From the NCBI GenBank assembly GCA_013002225.1, contig JABDKL010000071.1, positions 1-53,141 of the forward strand: 53,141 bases of DNA. Direction: 5' to 3'. Origin of the DNA: Winogradskyella sp. Its GTDB lineage: Bacteria; Bacteroidota; Bacteroidia; Flavobacteriales; Flavobacteriaceae. The notes beneath the pieces were generated by a model. It had not been told where the DNA came from. It saw only the letters and a program-made list of their open reading frames with translations, and ran no database searches. Shown in pieces: positions 27,004-33,723 of this stretch. Each line of letters starts with the position of its first letter. The stretch's first letter is position 1. The translations under genes and the position numbers were made by a program.

Positions 27004-28503
27004 TTAAGCCAAGTCTCTAATAACGTCATAAGCGGTTCTAAGTTTTATGACAGCAGTTTGTATTTCAGTTTCATTTAAATGACCAAAACCAAAACGAATC
27101 CCACAAGTATCTCTATCCTGATAAAGAATTGTTTTAGGTAGAAACAAACCCAATTTTTCGGCTTCCGCGGCTAATTTCCCTAGGGAAACTGGTTTTATAA
27201 ATTGTATCCACACCGCCAAACCGCCAGAAGGCTTATTCCAGATAAGAAGATCTTTAAAATAGATTTTTAGATCGTTGCAAAACGCATCTCTACGCGTCCT
27301 GTAAATAACACTATTCTTTTTTAGTAGTCTATAAATTTCACCTTCAGAAATTAGCTCAGACAGCATTTGTTCTTGTATTAAATCGCCTTGTTCATCCAGT
27401 AGATTTAAATAATTATGAGCTTCAGATATTAAATTCTTAGGCGCTACAACAAATCCTGTTTGAAAACTAGGAAATAAAGACTGTCCCATTTTGCCCAAAT
27501 AAATCACCATGCCATTAGTGTCGGCTGTGGCCATTGGCAACATACCAGAACCTTCATACTGAAAATCATAATCGTAATCGTCTTCTATAATTGCAAACCC
27601 GTAAGTTTTTGCCAATTGTAAAAGTTGTAATCGTCGTTCTGCACTCAGTGTATTTGTGGTCGGATAATCTCTATTCGCGCTTACATAAACACATCTAATA
27701 CTGTTTTTTATAAAGTGTTTTTCGATGTAATCAATATTTAGTCCCTCATTATCCGTGGGAATCGTTATTATTTTAGCACCTGCTTCCTGAAAGATGGTAT
27801 TTGATGTATACCGACTTAATTGACCTACTAAGACTACATCATCTTGTTTAATTAATAACTGGGCAACGATGTAAAGGCTCATTTCCGAACTTCGTGTACT
27901 CAACACATTGTGAGGCTCAATATGAAAACCTCGAGTCGCATTTAAGTAATTGGAAAGTTGAATTTTAAAATGAGACGACGATAAATCTGAAGTTCTACTC
28001 CATTTGCTAATTAGCGGTTTACGTTTCATTGCAGCACTATACCATCGCGTAAATTGATATACAGGATGCAAGCGCAAGTCGGGCTGGCCGTCGTTAATGA
28101 TGATATCTGCTTTAGTATTTTGTATTGTTGACGCTAAATGAAATGAATGTTGAAATGGAAAACCAGTTTGCTTGGGATAGCTATAGGCTTGATCTACATG
28201 TTGAGTGGTGGCTTTGATTTTTAGTTTAGTGCGTTCTGGTTCTAAAACAAAAGTGCCTTTATTGGCTATAATTTCCACCCAACCCTGAGAGGCCAATTCG
28301 TCATAAATTGCCACAGCTGTATTACGATGAATATGTAATAAATTACTTAATCCACGTGTCCCGGGCAATTTGCTACCCTTTGATAAATAACCGCGTTGTA
28401 TCGCATTGCTAATTTGTTGAGCCACTTGCACATAAAGCGGCTGTACTAAAGTTTTATCAACTTTTATAAGTTGTTGTAACAATTGATCAACCGGACTATT
28501 CAT
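27004..28503 (-). CDS. MocR/PdxR-family transcriptional regulator (GntR HTH + aminotransferase-like), PLP lysine missing
   Basis: The 499-residue protein has an N-terminal GntR winged helix (residues ~18-88, 'VAQQISNAIQRGYLSKGSKL', 'HRNTAVAIYDELASQGWVEI') and a fold-type I aminotransferase domain (~150-499, including 'YVSANRDYPTTNTLSAERR' and 'IIEDDYDYDFQYEG'). The PLP site differs from the family: the usual GTFSKxLxPxLR reads GKMGQSLFPSFQ. Gln341 sits where the Schiff-base Lys belongs, and Gln replaces the Arg of 'LRLGY'; Lys338 lies three residues away. It is divergent from a TonB receptor with 69 bases between the starts, so that receptor is the likely target. Ligand unknown. Confidence 0.9.
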   Translation of the reverse strand: MNSPVDQLLQQLIKVDKTLVQPLYVQVAQQISNAIQRGYLSKGSKLPGTRGLSNLLHIHRNTAVAIYDELASQGWVEIIANKGTFVLEPERTKLKIKATTQHVDQAYSYPKQTGFPFQHSFHLASTIQNTKADIIINDGQPDLRLHPVYQFTRWYSAAMKRKPLISKWSRTSDLSSSHFKIQLSNYLNATRGFHIEPHNVLSTRSSEMSLYIVAQLLIKQDDVVLVGQLSRYTSNTIFQEAGAKIITIPTDNEGLNIDYIEKHFIKNSIRCVYVSANRDYPTTNTLSAERRLQLLQLAKTYGFAIIEDDYDYDFQYEGSGMLPMATADTNGMVIYLGKMGQSLFPSFQTGFVVAPKNLISEAHNYLNLLDEQGDLIQEQMLSELISEGEIYRLLKKNSVIYRTRRDAFCNDLKIYFKDLLIWNKPSGGLAVWIQFIKPVSLGKLAAEAEKLGLFLPKTILYQDRDTCGIRFGFGHLNETEIQTAVIKLRTAYDVIRDLA

Positions 28504-28513
28504 TGACTTAAAA

Positions 28514-28535
28514 CTGGACTACATTAATCGTCCGG
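28514..28535. promoter_or_regulatory. Candidate operator for the MocR-like regulator
   Basis: CTGGAC-N10-GTCCGG is an inverted repeat (5 of 6 pairs) inside the 69-base divergent promoter region. A near-consensus -7 box for the TonB receptor (GACATTTG, 28544-28551) follows. Assignment rests on position only. Confidence 0.35.
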
Positions 28536-28572
28536 AAAGTTACGACATTTGCATTTTTAAACTAAAGCTGTA

Positions 28573-30402
28573 ATGACAAATAAATTTATCATTTTTCTAT
28601 TCCTAATAACTGGGGTTTTACAACTAAACGCTCAGGAACCCACTATTAAAACAGATTCGCTACAGGAAGTTGTAATAACCTCATCGCGTATTGATCTTCC
28701 TTTTAAAGAAAATAGCAGGACCATAAATATTATCACATCAGAAGATATTAAAAATAGTGCTGCTTTTACTATATCCGATTTATTACAACAAGTTGCTGGT
28801 GTAGATATTCGTCGCCGTGGTACTGGCGGAAGTCAAGCTGACCTCTACATTAGAGGTGGTGGCTTTGACCAAACTTTACTCTTAATAGACGGTATTAAAA
28901 TGGACGATGCCCAAACAGGTCACCATACCATGAATGCCGCTTTACCTCTTGAAGTGATTGAACGCATCGAAATTGTAAAAGGTCCGGCCGCAAGGATATT
29001 TGGCCAAAATGCCTTTACCGGAGCCATAAATATTGTAACTAAAAGCAGTTTAAAAAACACGGTTTCCACCAATGTGGAGGCAGGCTCTTTTGGTCAGCTC
29101 AACGGTTCTGTAACTGTGGGTGCAGAATTGAATAACTCATCTCATATTTTTCATGCAGGGAAATTAACCTCTGAAGGCTATAGAACTAATTCGGATTATG
29201 ATAATTCTAATTATTTTTTGAAAAGTGTCTTCAATAAGAATTACCAACCAATTGAAATGGTTGCTACGTTCTTTGAACGTAATTTTGGGGCACAGAATTT
29301 TTACACACCACTTTCTTTTGGATTTAATGAATACGAAGAAACCCAAAATAGCCTTTTAGCCTTTACAACTAAGTTTCAATCTGAAAACCTGAAAATCCAA
29401 CCACGAATCTACTGGAAACGCAACCAAGATATGTTCCTATTACAACGTGACGATCCAGAATTTTTTAGAAACTTTCATATTTCAAATAAGTTAGGTGCCG
29501 AAGTCAATGCATCATACACTTCAAAACATGGTGTTACCGGATTTGGAGTAGATTTATCGAAAATTTATTTGAGAAGTAATAATCTTGGCCAGCGCAACAG
29601 GTTTATGGCAACTGCCTTTTTAGAACACCGGTTTTCTTTGTTAGACGATATATTGGATATTACACCAGGAGTGGCCCTCACTTATTTTTCAGATTTTAAG
29701 TTCAACGCTTTTCCTGGATTAGATATTGGTGTAGATATTAATGAAAACCTACGATTATATGGAAATATTGGGTATACCTATCGTATCCCAACTTATACCG
29801 ACTTGTACTATAGTGATTCGGTTTCTCAGGGCAACGAAGATTTGCAGCCCGAAGAAGCTTTTGCACAAGAGGTGGGTTTAAAGTACATCTCATCAAAATT
29901 TAGAGCATCTCTCGCTGTATTTAATAGAGACGCAGAAAATCTTATTGACTACTTTAGAGAAAGTGAAAACGATGCTGTTTTTACGGCTACAAATATCGCA
30001 GAAGTTAATACTAAAGGATTGGAATTTGATGCCTCATACAATTTTAAGGTCAGTTCATTCAATCAGACTGTAACTTTTGGCTATGCGTATTTAGACGACA
30101 ATATATTAGACCAGAATGAAGCGCTATCAAGATACTCTTTAAATACTTTGAAACACCAATATACAACCAGATTAAGTACCCAATTCTTTAAAAACATAAG
30201 CCAAAATATCATTTACAAATATGCAGAGCGCACAACAGGGCAAACCTACAATGTTTGGGATGCTTCGGTAAGGGTTCGCCTTAACCAATTAGAATTGTCT
30301 GTAACAGCCAGTAATATTTTTGATGCAGACTATGTTGAAACCGGCTTTACACCTATGCCACCTAGTAATATTATGTTTGGTTTTCGTTATATCCTGAATT
30401 GA
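28573..30402 (+). CDS. TonB-dependent receptor, BtuB-like
   Basis: This 609-residue outer-membrane receptor is of the short type without a carboxypeptidase-regulatory domain. A signal peptide (FLFLITGVLQLNAQ) leads into the plug: 'DSLQEVVITSSRIDLPFKEN', 'LLQQVAGVDIRRRGTGG', 'ADLYIRGGGFDQTLLLIDG', 'IEIVKGPAARIFGQNAFTG'. The barrel ends 'NIMFGFRYILN' with a terminal aromatic region. Length and plug resemble receptors for vitamins or siderophores (BtuB, cobalamin). The substrate is not identifiable from sequence. Control by the divergent MocR-like protein is likely. Confidence 0.9.
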   Translation: MTNKFIIFLFLITGVLQLNAQEPTIKTDSLQEVVITSSRIDLPFKENSRTINIITSEDIKNSAAFTISDLLQQVAGVDIRRRGTGGSQADLYIRGGGFDQTLLLIDGIKMDDAQTGHHTMNAALPLEVIERIEIVKGPAARIFGQNAFTGAINIVTKSSLKNTVSTNVEAGSFGQLNGSVTVGAELNNSSHIFHAGKLTSEGYRTNSDYDNSNYFLKSVFNKNYQPIEMVATFFERNFGAQNFYTPLSFGFNEYEETQNSLLAFTTKFQSENLKIQPRIYWKRNQDMFLLQRDDPEFFRNFHISNKLGAEVNASYTSKHGVTGFGVDLSKIYLRSNNLGQRNRFMATAFLEHRFSLLDDILDITPGVALTYFSDFKFNAFPGLDIGVDINENLRLYGNIGYTYRIPTYTDLYYSDSVSQGNEDLQPEEAFAQEVGLKYISSKFRASLAVFNRDAENLIDYFRESENDAVFTATNIAEVNTKGLEFDASYNFKVSSFNQTVTFGYAYLDDNILDQNEALSRYSLNTLKHQYTTRLSTQFFKNISQNIIYKYAERTTGQTYNVWDASVRVRLNQLELSVTASNIFDADYVETGFTPMPPSNIMFGFRYILN

Positions 30403-30429
30403 ATCCATTGAGACATATTCCCTAATAAG

Positions 30430-30455
30430 AGCCATCTTAATCGATGGCTTTTTTA
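30430..30455 (+). terminator. Rho-independent terminator after the BtuB-like receptor
   Basis: AGCCATC-TTAATC-GATGGCT hairpin followed by a T-run. It reaches to the stop codon of the converging ATP-grasp gene. Confidence 0.8.
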
Positions 30456-31478
30456 TTTAAGTTCTGATAATACATCTTGCACATTCTTATTTTTTAATAA
30501 TCCGCCTTGTGCTATATCTGGACAAAATATACTAGGTTTTGAATTAGCTTCAATAATAAGAGGTCCATTTCTGCTAATGGCCACATCCCAGCCAACCAAT
30601 CGATTAGGAATAACCTCAACGGCAGCTTCAACCAGCTCACAGGCTTCCTTATAAAATGGGATATCAAATCCTTGAAGCGTATAATTACTGTCTGGGTGAG
30701 CAATTATTTCCTCGGTACTGTGTTCTAATAAATAATAGCCATACTTCTGTAATGTGCCTGTTTTTAAATTTATACCTACATAGAACCCGCCAGAACTTGA
30801 ATTATCAACAATACTTTTACCTACTCCAAATTTCATTAAAGCAGCTATAATTTCAATTTTACCTTCACCACTGATTAATGTTAAGAGCCTCAAAGTATTT
30901 AAAGAGTGAGGGTGTATCGCATTTATATCTTCATGCTGTAAAACGACCTCCGTATATATAAAATTATTGTCTACAAGATTATTATAATTTTGGCGCACGG
31001 TTTCTTGATAATTATTTCTGCTCATTTTAATACAACCTTTTCCGCTATTTCCGGTTATAGGCCGAACAAACACAGCTTCTAATGAATTTTGCTGAAATAA
31101 GACCTTAAAAATCTCCTGTAGTTCTTGCACATTATGTATTAAATTAACTTTATTATTAATGCAAAAACTAGCCTTTAAGTTATACCCTATTAAACTTGGC
31201 ATTTTTAAATTACAGGTTTTTGCAAAAAGTGAGAAGAACAACTTATTATCTAATATATGTACATAATCAGGTTTATGTAATACAGGATGATCCTGAAATT
31301 TTCGTTGCTCTTTTAGACTTAAAAAGTTCTTATAAGGGGGTGAGTTTTTACGATATAAATATTTAAAATAGTAGAATGGCAATTCCTTTTTATACAATGC
31401 AAGATGAACAACTTCTTTACCTATAATAAAGTAATTTTTCTTTTTAGGATCTTTTAAAAAAGCACGTAATCTATTCAA
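30453..31478 (-). CDS. Sugar-transferase-associated ATP-grasp protein
   Basis: The 341-residue protein matches the ATP-grasp type often found beside glycan gene clusters (ATPgrasp_ST). Visible: 'VFVRPITGNSGKGCIKM' (glycine-rich loop, ~residue 140), 'NTLRLLTLISGEGKIEIIAA' (~195), and the metal-binding end 'GWDVAISRNGPLIIEANSKP' (~305), with Asp, Glu and Asn in place. Such enzymes form acyl-phosphate intermediates and ligate an amine or thiol; here no sugar transferases are adjacent, so the substrate is open. It starts with TTG at 31478, downstream of a good -7 box, and is divergent from the JmjC-like gene. Confidence 0.82.
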   Translation of the reverse strand: MNRLRAFLKDPKKKNYFIIGKEVVHLALYKKELPFYYFKYLYRKNSPPYKNFLSLKEQRKFQDHPVLHKPDYVHILDNKLFFSLFAKTCNLKMPSLIGYNLKASFCINNKVNLIHNVQELQEIFKVLFQQNSLEAVFVRPITGNSGKGCIKMSRNNYQETVRQNYNNLVDNNFIYTEVVLQHEDINAIHPHSLNTLRLLTLISGEGKIEIIAALMKFGVGKSIVDNSSSGGFYVGINLKTGTLQKYGYYLLEHSTEEIIAHPDSNYTLQGFDIPFYKEACELVEAAVEVIPNRLVGWDVAISRNGPLIIEANSKPSIFCPDIAQGGLLKNKNVQDVLSELK

Positions 31479-31498
31479 AACAAAACAATTTAGTTTAT

Positions 31499-31506
31499 CA
31501 AATATA
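31499..31506 (-). promoter_or_regulatory. Probable -7 box of the ATP-grasp gene
   Basis: Reads TATATTTG on the minus strand (consensus TAnnTTTG), 21 bases upstream of the TTG start. Confidence 0.5.
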
Positions 31507-31646
31507 GAATAACTCAGACATTTAAATTTTTTAGGACATCTTATAAAAATACACTACTGTTATACTGTATTTAATCAACCTCATTTATTACAGCCGTCAT
31601 AGCACTGCTAGAGTTTTCAATTATTCTCTGGTCTGCAACCTTTTGT

Positions 31647-31654
31647 TACCTTTG
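31647..31654 (+). promoter_or_regulatory. Probable -7 box of the JmjC/cupin_8 gene
   Basis: TACCTTTG matches TAnnTTTG. It lies 21 bases before the TTG start at 31675, so the leader is only about 14 bases. Confidence 0.55.
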
Positions 31655-31674
31655 CAAAGTAAAACCCATTTGTA

Positions 31675-32529
31675 TTGCAATTAGATTTACAACCAATTCC
31701 TCGTGTTAAAACAATAACTAAAGAGGACTTTCTCAAACACTACTTTAAGCCACAGAAGCCTGTGGTTATTGAGCGTTTTATTGAAGATTGGCCGGCTTAT
31801 ACCAAGTGGAACTTAGACTATATAAAAGAAGTCGCTGGCGATATAACGGTTCCTTTATATGACGATAGACCTGTAGATTATAAGGACGGTTTTAACGAGG
31901 CACATGCCACTATGAAAATGCGTGACTATGTGGACCTGCTAAAACGCGAACCAACGAAATTTAGGATTTTTCTATGGAATATTTTAAAAGAAGTACCGCA
32001 ACTTCAAAAGGATTATAGCTATCCAGATTTTGGACTTAAACTAATGAAGGGCTTGCCAATGCTCTTTTTTGGAGGCACCAATTCGCATACCTTTATGCAT
32101 TACGATATAGATTTAGCTAATATATTTCATTTTCATTTTGAAGGTAAAAAGCAGTGTATTTTGTTTGATCAAGACCAGAATAAATACCTATATAAAGTAC
32201 CACATTCCCTAATTACCAGAGAGGATATTGATTTTTCTGATCCTGATTTTGAAAAATGGCCAGCTTTAAAGCATGCCAAAGGTTGGGCCTGCGATTTAAA
32301 TCATGGAGAAGTGCTGTATATGCCAGAAGGTTACTGGCACTATATGAAATATATAACTCCTGGCTTTTCGATGAGCTTACGTGCTATAGCACGTCATCCT
32401 AAAAATTTAGGTAAAGCATTATATAATGTTTTTTTAATGCGTAATTACGATAATTTAATGCGTAAAATAAAAGGACAAAAATGGATTGACTGGAAAAACA
32501 AAAAAGCCCTTTCTAATACCTATCAATAA
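31675..32529 (+). CDS. Cupin_8 / JmjC-type Fe(II)- and 2-oxoglutarate-dependent oxygenase
   Basis: The 284-residue protein has the cupin_8 N-terminal pattern ('IPRVKTITKEDFLKHYFKPQ', 'KPVVIERFIEDWPAYTKW') and the iron-binding facial triad: His142 and Asp144 in 'FMHYDIDLANIFHFHF', and His222 in 'YMPEGYWHYMKY'. These enzymes hydroxylate protein side chains (as JMJD5 and ribosomal oxygenases do), but the target is unknown here. A TTG start is forced, since an in-frame stop lies five codons upstream and no early Met exists. A small outer-membrane protein gene follows 68 bases later. Confidence 0.85.
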   Translation: MQLDLQPIPRVKTITKEDFLKHYFKPQKPVVIERFIEDWPAYTKWNLDYIKEVAGDITVPLYDDRPVDYKDGFNEAHATMKMRDYVDLLKREPTKFRIFLWNILKEVPQLQKDYSYPDFGLKLMKGLPMLFFGGTNSHTFMHYDIDLANIFHFHFEGKKQCILFDQDQNKYLYKVPHSLITREDIDFSDPDFEKWPALKHAKGWACDLNHGEVLYMPEGYWHYMKYITPGFSMSLRAIARHPKNLGKALYNVFLMRNYDNLMRKIKGQKWIDWKNKKALSNTYQ

Positions 32530-32597
32530 AGTTAAACTTGAGTTGCACTTCAAATTCAATTTGTATATTTAACCCTCATTTATTTAAAATAAAACAG

Positions 32598-33101
32598 ATG
32601 AAAAAAATTGTATTAATAGTAGCATTATTTGCTTTTAGTTTTAGTAATTCTCAAGCCTATGAGGGCAAAGGAGATGGAAAATTTCAGGTTGGAGCGAATT
32701 TCCAAAACAATGGCACTGGTATAAATTTATCTTATGATTATGGCATTGGTGAAAATATTTCTTTAGGCTTTTCAACAACGTATTTGTTAAGTATTGATGA
32801 GTCATTAGAAGAAAAGCCGAATAATGCAGAATTTGGTGATCGTTATGATATTCGCGCTAGGTTTAACGCAAATATTGGTAATGTTTTAGCAATTAGCGAT
32901 AATTTCGATTTATATCCAGGATTAAGTATAGGTCTTAAAAATTTTGGTGGTCATTTAGGCGCACGTTATTTTTTCACAGAAGGATTTGGTATTTATACAG
33001 AACTCAACACACCCTTTGCTAAATACGACGAGAATTTAACTGCTGCCGAGACATTACATAATCAATTTACTATAAATATAGGAGCGTCTTTTAATTTATA
33101 G
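32598..33101 (+). CDS. Small outer-membrane beta-barrel-like protein
   Basis: Starting at ATG 32598 (an in-frame upstream ATG at 32538 would put 20 residues before the signal peptide and is unlikely), the product has 167 residues. A signal peptide (MKKIVLIVALFAFSFSNSQA) precedes alternating beta-strand sequence ('GKFQVGANFQNNGTGINLSYDYGIG', cut here to its key pattern of alternating polar and apolar residues) and ends 'FTINIGASFNL' with a terminal aromatic-Asn-Leu. It resembles the flavobacterial DUF6646 group. Function unknown. Confidence 0.75.
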   Translation: MKKIVLIVALFAFSFSNSQAYEGKGDGKFQVGANFQNNGTGINLSYDYGIGENISLGFSTTYLLSIDESLEEKPNNAEFGDRYDIRARFNANIGNVLAISDNFDLYPGLSIGLKNFGGHLGARYFFTEGFGIYTELNTPFAKYDENLTAAETLHNQFTINIGASFNL

Positions 33102-33125
33102 TCCCTTTTGAATATTAAAACTCAT

Positions 33126-33160
33126 AAGGCCTTTTCAATATTTGTGAAAAGGCTTTTTTT
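33126..33160. terminator. Terminator between the outer-membrane protein gene and recX
   Basis: AAGGCCTTTTCA paired with TGAAAAGGCTTTTTTT, clear T-run on the plus strand; on the minus strand a shorter A/T flank also allows use by recX. Confidence 0.8.
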
Positions 33161-33629
33161 ATAGGTATTCATTTAATTTTTCATAGATAAGGTGAGATTC
33201 CCAGCCACGATATAAAAGATAATCTGCTACCTTCTTTTTTTTCTTGTATATATTTTTTTCTGAAACCTGAGCAATACGTTTTAAGGTTAACTGATCTAAA
33301 GTCTTATAATACTCATCTGTATCAATTTCATTAAGCGCAGTGTCAATACTATATTTTGAAATCTCCCTTAGAGCTAATTCTCTGCGTAGCCTGATTTTTC
33401 CCCAGTGCTTTATTCTAAATTTTCCTCTAACAAAAGTCTTTGCAAATCGCTCTTCATTTAAAAAGTTTTGCTGAATTAAATGCACCATGATCTGGTCTAT
33501 CGCCTCAGGTATCATTCGCATGGCCATTAGCTTAGTACGCACCTCTTTATGGCAACGCTCTTGATATGCACAGTAATTTTCCAGCTTTTTTTGCGCTTCG
33601 TCGACCGTATATGTTCTTTGTAGATTCAA
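33159..33629 (-). CDS. recX: Regulatory protein RecX
   Basis: RecX modulates RecA filaments. The 156-residue length is typical and the three-helix repeat layout is visible: 'TVDEAQKKLENYCAYQERCH', 'IPEAIDQIMVHLIQQNFLNE', 'ERFAKTFVRGKFRIKHWGKI' and 'KKKKKVADYLLYRGW'. It starts with TTG at 33629. It is not next to recA; it lies convergent to the outer-membrane protein gene. Its presence fits a RecA-driven damage response together with the LexA-like cassette at 20610-26447. Confidence 0.93.
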   Translation of the reverse strand: MNLQRTYTVDEAQKKLENYCAYQERCHKEVRTKLMAMRMIPEAIDQIMVHLIQQNFLNEERFAKTFVRGKFRIKHWGKIRLRRELALREISKYSIDTALNEIDTDEYYKTLDQLTLKRIAQVSEKNIYKKKKKVADYLLYRGWESHLIYEKLNEYL

Positions 33630-33723
33630 GCGTCTAAAATATAACTATTTAGCAATTTAATCTGCATCTTTACGTAGCGTATAAATAATTTTATTATACC
33701 AAATTTTATTTTACAGCACTCTT

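Noticed and set aside
32538-32597. Upstream ATG extension of the small outer-membrane protein
   Set aside because: It would put 20 residues in front of a perfect signal peptide beginning at 32598.
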